Source: Ignavibacteriales bacterium
GTDB lineage: Bacteria > Bacteroidota > Ignavibacteria > Ignavibacteriales > Melioribacteraceae
Direction: 5' to 3'
DNA: 64,000 bases
NCBI GenBank assembly: GCA_021740915.1
Contig: JAIOYW010000003.1
Location: forward strand, 186,001 to 250,000
Shown here: one piece after another, positions 41,601 through 49,535 of the stretch
Numbering within the stretch: position 1 is the first letter of the stretch
Layout: every line of letters starts with the position of its first letter
The notes under the pieces: generated by a model
The model's database searches: none
What the model saw: the letters and a program-made list of their open reading frames with translations, nothing else
What the model was told of the DNA's origin: nothing
Program-made: the position numbers and the translations under genes

Positions 41601-44600
41601 GACAATTTATTGAATAGCCATCAGGGATAATCCAATGATACTCACCTTGCTGTGCCTGAATACCCGCTGAAATCAATTCCCACTGATTGCCTGAATCAGT
41701 TGAGTACTCAATTCGTAATGTCGATATGTTTTCAGCATTCCAGGTTATAACCTTATTCTCTCCCGCACGCCAAACTTCACCGCCGTTAGGGGCAATTAAC
41801 ATTAGTATAGGATTTATTATGGTAAAACTAGAATCACTTTCGTCAGTCGTGTTTGTAAAATCTTCATCGGTTATTCTAACCGCTACTTTATCGCTGTTAA
41901 CACTTGGAACAGTCCACTGAAATGTCCCTGAAATTGCATTAAGCCCGGTTGCTATGTTTGTCCATGTTGAGCCATTGTCAGTCGTGAAGTCTAATTTTAC
42001 ATTACTCACACTTTCTGATAACCATTTTATATCGTGTTGCTCTCCTGCACGCCACGTTTCCCCGCCATTTGGCGTTAATAAATGTATGTATGGCACATCA
42101 AAAGAAAATATCTGTTCAGGTGCGAACTCTGCTGCTTCCAAAGAACCGTCAATTGTCTGGACGCTCCAATAATAGATCCCCGGATCAATCCCTTCGATTT
42201 TCCAGGAAGATGTTAGTGAATTACCAATCTCCCGTAACATCCGTTTACCCGTTCCAAGGTCTGCCATTGGTGACATAATATCGTATTCACCCGAACTGGA
42301 ACCTATCACAAGGTTATAATTTAAACCGTTGGTCGGTGTTTGAGCATCGTTACCTGAAGTCCAAGATAATTGAACCCCGTCTGTCTGCGCCTGGAATGTA
42401 AGATCGGTGCATTGTGTCGGCAGTGTATTTTTTATAACTGAGTTATTCCGATAGATTTTCAATCCTATGCCTGTTCCACATAACAGAAGATCCAGATCAC
42501 CGTCATTATCATAATCAGCCCATCTGACGGAGCCTTGAGATGCCCCCGGAAAAATAAATGAAGTATCTTCTACAAAAGTCTGACCATTTAAATTAGAGTA
42601 AAGTTTAGTCCTTTCCGTGTCATTATCATCAGTACCGGATATAACAAAGTCGAGATAGCCATCGTTATTATAATCACCCCAGTCCGCGCTGGAGGATTCT
42701 ACACCATGCCCGGTAAATGTATTTGTGAATGTCCAGTTCCCATTATTCCTGTAAACTTTTGCAGTATTTTGACCGACACCACCAACGATTAAAAAATCTA
42801 AATTACCATCGTTGTTATAATCGCCAATATCCAGATCACCATACCACATTGAGCCGATATTGTAATGGGAGCCGCCGGAAAAGTAATTGTTCCCGCCATT
42901 TGTAAATATCTTAAATTGACCACCATCATAAAAAATCAGATCAAGATCACCGTCACGGTCACAATCAGCCCATTTTGATTTACATTGAGATGTAGGCATT
43001 TCCAATGTCTGCATTGAAAATGTACCGTCACTGTTATTGATGTATAATCTTGCGGTTAATATTCCTAACCCGGTTACGACCAGATCAAGATCCCCGTCAT
43101 TATCGGAATCTCCCCAGTTACAAAACCCGTCAATATTCGGGAAATTGGTACTGATTTCAGTAAAAGAATCATCCCCGTTATTCCTGAATAACTTAGTGTA
43201 GTTGGAACCACCAGTGCCTCCTGAAACTAACAGATCCAGGTCATTGTCATTATCAAAATCACCCCAATAATTTCTTCCAAAAATTCCAAATAAATTGATT
43301 CTTTCTTCAAAATTTCCCGATCCAAGGTTTTTAATAATTTTTGTCACTATTCCCTGATCGGTAGAACCAGAGATAGCTATATCCATTAACCCGTCATTGT
43401 CGTAATCACCCCAATTCGCATTTAATTGTGCGCTGGTAAAGAATGAAGCAATTTCAGTAAATGTATTTTGTATTGCAAAGTTACTTTCACTGATTGTATA
43501 AATACTTGGGTAAAAATCTGCCGAAAGCCTTAAAAGACAACTATCAGAAGATACTTTTGGAATTATCCAATTATAAAAACCAGAATCGGCGGAAACATTC
43601 TCAGCTATTACAACCCATGATGTTCCATTGTTAATGGACAATTCTATTGTTATTAAATTTAATTCTTCTGCTTCCCATTCAATTCGATTAATATTTCCCG
43701 GATACCATATCTCACCACCGTTGGGGGTAATAAGCTGGATCGTTCCAAACGTCTGCCGAGGAATAAAGTAAATTCCATCGTTAGTCCCGGCATAGATTTT
43801 ATCCTGATATTTCAAAAATGAACGGACATAGAGTGATGCTAAGCCGCTGTTAATACTTGTCCAGTAATTTTCATGTAGCTTCCCCGTAAAAATACCTGTA
43901 CCTTCTGACCCTGCAAATACTCTGTCATCATCAAGAAGGAGCGAAAATATGTATCCATTTGTAAGCCCGTTATTTATCTGCAGCCAGTTTTGTCCAAAAT
44001 CAGATGAGAAATAAACACCTTCCCCTGCAGCGCCAGCATAAATAATTTCATTCTGTGCGCTGATTGTTCTGATATTCTTGCCTGAAAGCCCTGATTCAGA
44101 CCATGAAGCGCCAAGATCTGTTGAAACAAAAATTCCATTTTCCGTCCCGGCATAAATTTTTTGGTTATTATGAGCTAATGAACCAATTGAATTCCCTTCT
44201 AGTCCTGCACCTGAGGCCACCCAGTTATCTCCGCTATTTGTCGAAACAAAAAGCCCGCCATCCGTCCCGGCAAAAATTCTTTCTCCAAAAACAAGCAGCG
44301 ATTTTACGATTAAATTGCTTAGCCCGGAATTAGTAGCTGCCCAATCTTGACCCACATTATTTGACCGATAGATACCTCCGCCATTTGTTCCGGTAAAAAT
44401 AAATTGTTCTTTGACAACAAGACTTAATATGCCAAGGTTTGTTATCCCGTTGTTTCTTTGGATCCAGTCAATTCCATCATTAAAAGAAAAATATATGCCA
44501 TCACCATATGCTCCGGCAATAATGACATCTGATAATGAAGCCATAGCCTGTATGTTCATGCCCGATGACTGTGTTGCCTGCCAGGGTATGATTTGTCCTT

Positions 44601-44664
44601 TTATTGTTACGAATGACAGCAATAATGAGAACAATATTAATATGAAAAATTTTCTTTTACTCAT
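35638..44664 (-). CDS. Giant T9SS-secreted mosaic surface protein (3008 residues)
   Basis: Signal peptide (about 1-23), then: a Ycf48/BNR-like block (~30-300, DGGLFVSTNSGDNW-type repeats); a first Kre9-like (PNGGEIW) repeat (~308-400); seven FG-GAP/VCBS-like calcium-binding repeats (WGDYDNDGxxD, ~410-735); an FN3-like stretch (~750-850); Kre9-like repeats 2-3 (~860-1045); a LamG-like domain (~1050-1250); repeats 4-7 (~1260-1630); a second Ycf48/BNR block (~1630-1920); repeats 8-14 (~1930-2590); an uncharacterised region; and the T9SS type A sorting domain (~2920-3008, YPNPFNPETVIRFSVPEKG, ending VYIYSLTWKDKQSVKK). Inferred: exported and anchored by T9SS. An adhesin or surface enzyme-free scaffold is likely. 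The 14 Kre9-like repeats were counted by eye. Confidence 0.93.
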   Translation of the reverse strand: MSKRKFFILILFSLLLSFVTIKGQIIPWQATQSSGMNIQAMASLSDVIIAGAYGDGIYFSFNDGIDWIQRNNGITNLGILSLVVKEQFIFTGTNGGGIYRSNNVGQDWAATNSGLSNLIVKSLLVFGERIFAGTDGGLFVSTNSGDNWVASGAGLEGNSIGSLAHNNQKIYAGTENGIFVSTDLGASWSESGLSGKNIRTISAQNEIIYAGAAGEGVYFSSDFGQNWLQINNGLTNGYIFSLLLDDDRVFAGSEGTGIFTGKLHENYWTSINSGLASLYVRSFLKYQDKIYAGTNDGIYFIPRQTFGTIQLITPNGGEIWYPGNINRIEWEAEELNLITIELSINNGTSWVVIAENVSADSGFYNWIIPKVSSDSCLLRLSADFYPSIYTISESNFAIQNTFTEIASFFTSAQLNANWGDYDNDGLMDIAISGSTDQGIVTKIIKNLGSGNFEERINLFGIFGRNYWGDFDNDNDLDLLVSGGTGGSNYTKLFRNNGDDSFTEISTNFPNIDGFCNWGDSDNDGDLDLVVTGLGILTARLYINNSDGTFSMQTLEMPTSQCKSKWADCDRDGDLDLIFYDGGQFKIFTNGGNNYFSGGSHYNIGSMWYGDLDIGDYNNDGNLDFLIVGGVGQNTAKVYRNNGNWTFTNTFTGHGVESSSADWGDYNNDGYLDFVISGTDDNDTERTKLYSNLNGQTFVEDTSFIFPGASQGSVRWADYDNDGDLDLLLCGTGIGLKIYRNNSVIKNTLPTQCTDLTFQAQTDGVQLSWTSGNDAQTPTNGLNYNLVIGSSSGEYDIMSPMADLGTGKRMLREIGNSLTSSWKIEGIDPGIYYWSVQTIDGSLEAAEFAPEQIFSFDVPYIHLLTPNGGETWRAGEQHDIKWLSESVSNVKLDFTTDNGSTWTNIATGLNAISGTFQWTVPSVNSDKVAVRITDEDFTNTTDESDSSFTIINPILMLIAPNGGEVWRAGENKVITWNAENISTLRIEYSTDSGNQWELISAGIQAQQGEYHWIIPDGYSINCLVKISDENIPEVYDSSDTTFAIMPAISQNYSIAFNEQNNEYIDGMTEERIQGNNPFTIEFWIKISQTNFQPIINRGSNSSSWVYNFYIQGNIYFGIRTEQNRYINCPISVAVWHHVAGVRSQDGNLKLFIDGVFQTENFIGQESLVYSDAQLRFAKYLDPDFHPNFKLSKIRISSTARYNENFIPSIYYTKDENTIGLWNFHEGTGNILVDESGNGIHGMISGNPLWDTDVPIVPYLNLTSPNGGENWRSGELQNITWTADNISTIKLEYTTNDETNWTSITTGQTASNGTFAWTVPTINSTTVKIKVSDEVFPHSSDESDAEFTIHGPTLTLTAPNGNETWLAGEVRDIKWTSDNISTVKLEYTTNNGINWTGITAGHTASTGTYAWTVPSINKTNVKVKVTDEVFPNISDESDGSFTIQFPPLTLTAPNGGETWRAGELRDITWTASNISTVKLEYTTNNGTNWTNIVTGQSAATGTYAWTVPNISSTTVKLKVTDEVFPNISDESNANFVIVLPSLTLKSPNGDEIMPAGSQFLINWDAEYLDFFIIEFTSDGGVTWQILSEGYFNVAYYNWVVPDISSLNCKVRIRAQNLPHYSDESDYPFTIENGLNWTKLPTDFNFLFSDVKFISADTGWVVGEFGKILHTTDGGDSWVDQLSGTDFHLRSVDFTSSKIGYILAIDNDYEGNILLKTVDGGLHWLDINSFHGTRYWSLCFTNSSTGFILGENGTILKSSDGGITWHSKVSGTNKDLRKGYFLTDSIGIVVGSQGALTKTVDAGENWSQFAAPYPEQGDITSAILINENIGFAARSSGDIIYSTNGGHNWWKQQSGNSKALFDIDFVSAEIGWAVGVSGVILKTVTGGSSWVKQLSGAGDLVLVSSDFPASFVGYAVGENGTIIKYIEPGVSIISPKGGEVLYSGSSLNISWIASLSTLINIDYSTNNGINWTSIVSNISSSERSFIWILPYINSSSCKIRITTDDGLFIYDLNIKPFSIQIPPGQISLNSPNGGEVWRAGESRNISWTAENVSTVKLEYTTNSGSDWQIIGTGIQASAQTFTWVLPDINSSSVIVRISDEDYPGIYDQSEALFSILRPVLTLHQPNGNETYSSGSIQKIIWSSVNIAKIKIEFSQNGGISWVTFADSVQSSIQNYNWTVNPVHTNEALIRVSDISLPSVADKSDSAFNIIHSAITLNSPSAGNIWRAGEQRRISWSASNVNTIKLEYSTDAGSNWELIISGLVASAGNYYWNIPQISANSVTLRAADEEHPDVFSAAENSIQIVIPSITLSEPGQDDIYRSGTAQLIRWSHYFADTVNLHYSTDEGASWIEIATNIVSPLSNHTWIIPEVNSNLMKVKISDKSIVDLYRISPAFSVFNPALSLISPYGSETIRGGRTFDITWTSDFVDKINLYFSTDSGAEWNQIAYDIAASQVKYSWQVPASTQQNCRILLSESGYPENADTSVSDFMIFVPGIQLINPAAGVKFRNGDIKVIAWSSEFVQGVDIMFSSNNGEAWTLLAQNYESSAKQYSWTIPDQGSANCKIRIVSSEYPDVYSESDLFEIFIYQQSIPVINSVSFNSSGDKTSYRMLGLPGADAIGVKELFSGTQGTDWQVFHDKGTDTDYLQKYDGSAVFTFGQGKAFWVLSKKSVSINDSSNTVALMSDNTYNLQLHSGWNIITNPFNRQILWSDVQSVNIASLQPIYDYQGSFSQSVIFAPFKGYYLYNPANLSSIKIPYVIDPQNLLKKILKKTKHTGFTLDLIRQNSLINSIAAGFAEFCSRGIDSLDIFAPPQDFASDGMTIYNTSLETGYKFLLEDHRPETGTGQEYELRLRLTRGSEYQIQVGSYDLPEEYLILLYDKRLKKPYDLGKEMPVRIKALHEENHYLLLAGNSDFIEKFKASISPAEFMLFNNYPNPFNPETVIRFSVPEKGMVNLSVYNILGEKVSTIINSVEFDSGYHELLFDGRGLASGVYIYSLTWKDKQSVKKMTLMK
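40030..40880 (-). repeat. Three tandem 282-nt repeats within the giant gene
   Basis: Kre9-like repeats 4, 5 and 6 of the giant protein are nearly identical at protein level (94 residues each, PNGGETWRAGELRDI... and DEVFPNISDES). Their DNA is in phase with spacing of 282 nt (CCGTTTGG/CGTTCGG landmarks at about 40309, 40591 and 40873). Neighbouring repeats diverge far more, so these three look like a recent duplication. Confidence 0.8.
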
Positions 44665-44760
44665 TTTTAATTACCTTATTCGGTTGATGAGAATTAAGGT
44701 TTTTAACAATCAATACATTGGTAACTTTTGGAACTAACTTTAGCGTGTAAAAAATATATT

Positions 44761-46326
44761 TCATAGTTCAGGTCTTCCCGGAGGATTCGGGAGGGCTGCC
44801 GGTGTTTCCTCACTGGTTGATGTCATCGTAAGAACTGCAACAACCGCGCCGATAAGTACGGCGCCACCCGCGTATATATACCATCCGAATCCTCCGCCTT
44901 CACTGCTTTCTGTCAGGAGAGGTACAGTTTCAAGCAAGAGGTTAACAACTGTCTCCTTATTATCTTCAATAATGAGGTCCTTTGTAACCGCTTCGGCTCC
45001 ATCATAACGTGCCGTAATTTGGTATTCGCCAACCGGAATATCGCTCAATTGTCTGAGCCCTTTCCATGTGTCAATAAGTTCTCTCTCTTTTTTTAGTTCA
45101 ATTTCTGCTCCGGAAGGATTAACACTCACAAGCAGTGATCCGGTAAGCCTTCGGAGTGATTTTGAATATCGTTCAGTCGCTCCTCGTATTACCTGAACAA
45201 AATCAGTTGAAGGCTCATAACCTTCGCGGCTGAGATTAATTTCGTGGCTGCCTTCAAGCAGGCTGTATTCATTAGTCCTGTTCGAAATACGTCCGTCAAT
45301 TTTAATTGTTGCATCCTCCGGAACAACAGAAACTAAAAGCCTGCCATAAAGCGAATTAAGCCGATAATCCTTTGATACTTTTTCACCTTTTTTCAGATAT
45401 AAGGTATCTGTTTTTGGTTCATAACCAACTTCAGAGATGGAAATAATATAAGTCCCTTCCGGTTTGGAATGACTCCCTGGAGTGATCTCTTCATTGTTAA
45501 TCGTTAACAGGGCTCCGGGAGGGTTCACGGATATAGATATAGAACCGAGGCTGCTTGAAAGAGGAACATTAATTAGGGTTTCCGGGTCCTCGCCAATAGT
45601 GACCGAATCCTCGTAATTTTCGAAATTGGGTAACATCAATCTAAGAAGGTGTTTTCCGGGAAGCCGGTATTCCTCATAAGGTGTAATACCCATGGGAATA
45701 TTATCAATGAATACCCTCGCACCTGCCGGATCTGAGATCACTCTGAAGATAGACCTTTCCTGAACTTTCAATTCGAATCTGAATAAATTGCTCTCGCGGG
45801 ATACGGAAAGCATTTCCTCAACTTTTTTATAGCCCGGTTTACGGATAACCAGTGAATGACTGCCGGACAGCAGACTAATTGGTTTACCCTCCGGATAAGT
45901 AATCCCATCAATAATAATAACTGCATTCCTGGGTTCTGTGATTATGTTTACAGGTATGGAGTTTTTATCATCCTCAACCGGCATAACAGAATAATAAAAA
46001 ACTTCTTTAGGCTTTGGATTCCTTATCATTATTCTGCCCTCAATAAACCCGGTACTCATTACCGAAATTGACTGTGTTTCGGGTTCAAGTATCAGGACGA
46101 ATTTCCCGTTTGCAGAAGATTTACTGACGATACCGCCGGTGTTCGATCTGAAACTGAGAGTTTCGAGTGAGGAATAAACTATGAGAGCAGCCTTATCGGG
46201 ATGATTAGGAAATAACGGGATGGTCTGTTCAGCAGGAATCTGTTTTATTTCTATGTTTTTCAGTTGTGCCTGATAAACAGTGAAAGTGAATATAATACAA
46301 AACAAAATGAATGATCGCTGCAGCAT
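44761..46326 (-). CDS. PEGA-repeat protein with signal peptide and C-terminal membrane helix
   Basis: Start chosen at the ATG at 46326, which has a GAGGA site 5 nt upstream and leaves a 7-nt gap to the next gene; an upstream in-frame ATG would overlap it. About 521 residues: signal peptide (RSFILFCIIFTFTVYQAQ), then an N-terminal domain, then five PEGA-like units (FRVISDPAGARVFIDNIP, SISVNPPGALLTINNEE, LLVSVVPEDATIKIDG, and SLLVSVNPSGAEIELKK among them), and near the C-terminus a hydrophobic helix (WYIYAGGAVLIGAVVAVLTM) and a proline-rich tail. PEGA modules are found in surface and cell-wall proteins. Function is unknown; position before the giant T9SS gene suggests it works with it. Confidence 0.72.
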   Translation of the reverse strand: MLQRSFILFCIIFTFTVYQAQLKNIEIKQIPAEQTIPLFPNHPDKAALIVYSSLETLSFRSNTGGIVSKSSANGKFVLILEPETQSISVMSTGFIEGRIMIRNPKPKEVFYYSVMPVEDDKNSIPVNIITEPRNAVIIIDGITYPEGKPISLLSGSHSLVIRKPGYKKVEEMLSVSRESNLFRFELKVQERSIFRVISDPAGARVFIDNIPMGITPYEEYRLPGKHLLRLMLPNFENYEDSVTIGEDPETLINVPLSSSLGSISISVNPPGALLTINNEEITPGSHSKPEGTYIISISEVGYEPKTDTLYLKKGEKVSKDYRLNSLYGRLLVSVVPEDATIKIDGRISNRTNEYSLLEGSHEINLSREGYEPSTDFVQVIRGATERYSKSLRRLTGSLLVSVNPSGAEIELKKERELIDTWKGLRQLSDIPVGEYQITARYDGAEAVTKDLIIEDNKETVVNLLLETVPLLTESSEGGGFGWYIYAGGAVLIGAVVAVLTMTSTSEETPAALPNPPGRPEL

Positions 46327-46333
46327 TATTTCC

Positions 46334-47296
46334 TCATTCGATGAGTTCAAAATCGCCGAGAGAGATCACATCTCCCGGGTTGGTAGATTTTTCCGGCTGC
46401 CAGGCGCGCACGTGAATCGTTGGTTTGTTTTCATCCCTGAAATCAACCATAAGAAACAGATAACCCTTATCCTGATAACCGGATGACATCCATTTCTGCC
46501 GGAGATTCACACCGTAAACATTAGGAAAAAGCCGGTGTCTGATAATTCGCAGATCCTCAAATTCTACTTTTATATATCGGTTTCGGCGAAATACTTCAAA
46601 AAGTGAAGAAAGGTATTCCTTCTTGGACATACGAAATAATTCAACCTTCTCTTTTGAAAAAGTTCGTCCAATCAGATCATCCGTTTTTTCACTAATTTTT
46701 GTAACTCTTCCAACGATAATCAGTGCATTTTCGCTGAAAACATTCTTAAGCAGCAGCGAATCTTTCCTGTTATAAGCAGTGCGGAAGATATCCACAAAGT
46801 CAATAATCTTCAACCTGTTATTTAAATCTGTTTCGTCGGTGCCGAATCTCAGCAGATTTTTGTACTGATGAAGGGGAATACCGAAATAAAATCCCTGAAT
46901 TATTCCGCGTTTATCAAATGCGATAACCCCTTCTTCAAAAGCGACAGAATCATTGGCAGCCTGGACCAGCAATGGAATACCCCTTATTTCATATCCATAT
47001 ACCGGATCGTCTATTATCTCAGTGAAAATTTCGGTTTCAATACATTTGAATTTAGCTGTTGTCCAAAGTTCATTTATCGCTTTTATTACATCTGGGTCAG
47101 CATACTCAGGCAGTAAATGAGGTCTTCGGTTCTCGCTGAAAGAAATGTTTAGTTCAGTGAGTAAACGTGATGAAAAAATTTCTGCTTTTTCACTGATGCT
47201 TGCTGTGTTTGTAACATAAACCATTGTTTTTTGCTGGGCGTTAAGGGATATAATTAAAACCAGAAACAACGGAACTAATAGTTTATTATGAGCCAT
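46334..47296 (-). CDS. Secreted protein with NTF2-like region
   Basis: 320 residues with a signal peptide (LLVPLFLVLIISLNAQ). After a first region (ISEKAEIFSSRLLTELNISF) there is a segment (FVDIFRTAYNRKDSLLLKNVFSENALIIVGRVTK) that has the appearance of an NTF2/SnoaL-like fold (an early helix, then the FRTAYNRKDSLLL turn and SENALIIVG strand). The C-terminus has KYFLMVDFRDENKPTIHVRAWQP-like content. Function unknown. The start overlaps the upstream gene by 22 nt and the stop is 7 nt from the PEGA gene start, so it is translated as part of the same unit. Confidence 0.6.
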   Translation of the reverse strand: MAHNKLLVPLFLVLIISLNAQQKTMVYVTNTASISEKAEIFSSRLLTELNISFSENRRPHLLPEYADPDVIKAINELWTTAKFKCIETEIFTEIIDDPVYGYEIRGIPLLVQAANDSVAFEEGVIAFDKRGIIQGFYFGIPLHQYKNLLRFGTDETDLNNRLKIIDFVDIFRTAYNRKDSLLLKNVFSENALIIVGRVTKISEKTDDLIGRTFSKEKVELFRMSKKEYLSSLFEVFRRNRYIKVEFEDLRIIRHRLFPNVYGVNLRQKWMSSGYQDKGYLFLMVDFRDENKPTIHVRAWQPEKSTNPGDVISLGDFELIE

Positions 47297-48810
47297 ATTC
47301 CGGTTTTCCCTTTAAATTTTTGACTGACATCTTTAATTAATTCCCCGCTGAAAATATCGTATCTGCCTTCATTCATTGGCGTCAAAAAATTCGTGATACT
47401 TTTGAGTTCATTATCATAAACCAAAAGGTAACATAGTTCAGGTTTAATAAAATCACTTTTTTTACCATACGTAATTTTTCCCTGAGAACGCATCACTTCA
47501 AGGTAGCCTATTACATCTTTTGAATCCTTTATCCCACTCAAATCCTGAACAGTCTGCTTTTCCATCAGTTCCTGTAATGCTTTCGGCACAGGAGGAACAA
47601 AATCGGGTTCACGGCGTATTGAATTAATAATAATTTCAGAAGGCACTTCATCGGCTTCATTCCCGGTCTGATCTAAAAATTTGCTTGTTATTAATCCGGG
47701 GTCAGCATTTACATTTAATTTGACCTCGTAAACTCCATTTTTCTTGTATTTGTGAATGGGAGTAATTTCCATGGAATATGAATTATCGCCAAAATCCCAT
47801 TTTATCTGCTTAACATTTAAATTTTCAATCATCGGTTCGAATTTCAATGCATTGCCGGGTAAATTTTCAGCTTTAAAGTTAATTCTGATCAGAGCAGAGA
47901 AGTCAATAGGGATAGTCCTTTTAAAGATAGGACCTGTTGCTTTATGGAATTGGTAATATTCATTTGTTTCGTTGAGTATGGGTCTTAAAACCAGACTCAG
48001 ATTTTCGTTCTTAAATGAAGGTAAAAAATCGGTAATTAGATCGGCATTTCCATTTTGGACTTCCCTGAAAGTGCTTCCGGTATTTTCCAGTTTTATTTCA
48101 ATATTTTGTGCCTGCTGCTTGTCATACTCCAATCGCAGCGTTATTGTTATCATTTCACCTGAATACGGCTCAATTGCCACACGTTCGCATTGCACCGAAA
48201 TATTATCAAAATATTCCTTCAATATACCAAGCATATAGGTTTTTAAGTCAGGATAAATAATTCCATCTCTGCCTTCTGCCTCAATGGTTCCGGGGTAAAA
48301 GTATCCTGCAAGGAAAATTTCATAATATTGGTGTATTGCGGAGGTAAGTCCGTCCTGTTTTTCTTTTGCTCTGGCAATCCGGTATTGCGAAATTATTTCA
48401 TTCCTTTGCATCTCAATGGATGCCGCATACTCCTCCTTATCAATAAATGCCAGAATTTTATACAATCCGCCTTCCAGGTCCTTTTCGAAATAATTAATTC
48501 CTCTGAGCTTTATCCTGGAATATGTTCTGATCTCTTTCCTGACTTGTGAAAAGAATTGTTCATCTCTTTCGGCCTGAAAGGATTGATAGTTTCCTGAAAT
48601 GGTAATAAGAATTTTATCGGTAAGGTCTGCCAGTGCGTTGTTTTTGGTAAGCTCGATGGAATCACCAATGGCTTCGCCGAAGTAATAATTGCCGGACGTT
48701 CTGATCTCACTTTCGGTTTGTCCAAAAGTAGAAACTGATACGGCAAAACATGCAAGTACCAGAATTATTATAGCTTTACAGCGTTTAGTTTTTAATGTGA
48801 TATCAATCAT
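47275..48810 (-). CDS. Exported LPP20-like protein with PKD domain
   Basis: 511 residues, first gene of the minus-strand five-gene group. Signal peptide (AIIILVLACFAVSVSTFG). The next ~120 residues (SGNYYFGEAIGDSIELTKNNALADLTDKIL and TYSRIKLRGINYFEKDLEGGLYKILAFIDKEEY) resemble the LPP20/FlgT_N arrangement of an alpha/beta domain with repeated AxxxAL. A PKD-like segment WDFGDNSYSMEITPIHKYKKNGVYEVKLNV lies about residues 335-365. The C-terminal part (DVIGYLEVMRSQGKITYG) is unrecognised. It probably resides in the outer membrane or periplasm. The function of the whole five-gene set is unknown. Confidence 0.65.
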   Translation of the reverse strand: MIDITLKTKRCKAIIILVLACFAVSVSTFGQTESEIRTSGNYYFGEAIGDSIELTKNNALADLTDKILITISGNYQSFQAERDEQFFSQVRKEIRTYSRIKLRGINYFEKDLEGGLYKILAFIDKEEYAASIEMQRNEIISQYRIARAKEKQDGLTSAIHQYYEIFLAGYFYPGTIEAEGRDGIIYPDLKTYMLGILKEYFDNISVQCERVAIEPYSGEMITITLRLEYDKQQAQNIEIKLENTGSTFREVQNGNADLITDFLPSFKNENLSLVLRPILNETNEYYQFHKATGPIFKRTIPIDFSALIRINFKAENLPGNALKFEPMIENLNVKQIKWDFGDNSYSMEITPIHKYKKNGVYEVKLNVNADPGLITSKFLDQTGNEADEVPSEIIINSIRREPDFVPPVPKALQELMEKQTVQDLSGIKDSKDVIGYLEVMRSQGKITYGKKSDFIKPELCYLLVYDNELKSITNFLTPMNEGRYDIFSGELIKDVSQKFKGKTGIWLIINY

Positions 48811-48970
48811 ACCTAAAGTCTTTAAATAAGACTATAAAGTTTAATAATTAATATAATGTTATGGGATAAATAAAAAAAGTGAAATAACTGCGTTATCTAC
48901 TATCCCCCTCCCCCCCGCCAAAAAAGGCAGACCTCACCCGTGCGATATGGAATTGGGATTTGTGCGGGTC

Positions 48971-49010
48971 AAAAAAAGCAGGTCAGACTGCCCTTATGCA
49001 GGCAGCCTGA
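48971..49010 (-). terminator. Terminator for rlpA (minus strand)
   Basis: On the minus strand TCAGGCTGCC (49010-49001) pairs with GGCAGTCTGA (48992-48983), nine Watson-Crick pairs plus one G-U, with an 8-nt loop. After 5 nt comes a run of seven Ts (48977-48971). It begins just after the rlpA stop codon at 49023. Confidence 0.75.
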
Positions 49011-49022
49011 AAAAAAGGAATG

Positions 49023-49505
49023 TCAGTTAAGGGGTAAAGCGGGAGCCTGGCTGAAGTTATAAACCATCTCTTCAACCTTTAATTTTACAACTCCTTTATT
49101 CACCATTCCCAGAGCCTCGGCGGCTCCAAGTGAAAGATCGATCTGTCTGCCTTCGAAATAAGGTCCGCGGTCATTTATTCTCACGAGAACCGTTTTATCA
49201 TTTTTAGGATTCGTCAGTCTGAGCACAGTCCCGAAAGGAAGGCTTTTATGAGCGGCTGTAAGACCCATCTGGTCATAAACTTCGCCGTTTGCAGTATTTC
49301 TGCCATGGAAATTAGGACCGTACCAGGAAGCCACCATATCTTTTTTGGTGTTGAATTCGGGAGTTGTGAAAGTGATATTTTCGATGTTGATTCTGCCAAT
49401 AAATTCAGATGTTTCGTTCTCTGCTGCGGTTGTGTTCCTGATATGAACGGTAAGAGCCGTTATAATCAGGAATGCAGCAAATATGTATAAACGCAATGAT
49501 CTCAA
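49023..49505 (-). CDS. rlpA: RlpA-like septal ring lytic transglycosylase
   Basis: 160 residues from a TTG at 49505; I choose this start because GAGG at 49514-49511 lies 5 nt upstream and the resulting N-terminus (RSLRLYIFAAFLIITALTV) is a standard signal peptide. A longer frame with a TTG at 49529 has no ribosome site. The C-terminal double-psi beta-barrel holds ASWYGPNFHGRNTANGE, TAAHKSLPFGT, VLVRINDRGPYFEGRQIDLS (the catalytic Asp in NDRGP). Cleaves naked glycan strands of peptidoglycan at the septum in the characterised Pseudomonas homologue; a SPOR domain is absent here, as in many non-proteobacterial RlpA proteins. Confidence 0.9.
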   Translation of the reverse strand: MRSLRLYIFAAFLIITALTVHIRNTTAAENETSEFIGRINIENITFTTPEFNTKKDMVASWYGPNFHGRNTANGEVYDQMGLTAAHKSLPFGTVLRLTNPKNDKTVLVRINDRGPYFEGRQIDLSLGAAEALGMVNKGVVKLKVEEMVYNFSQAPALPLN

Positions 49506-49535
49506 TTTATCCTCATGTCTGTGGAACAATACAAT

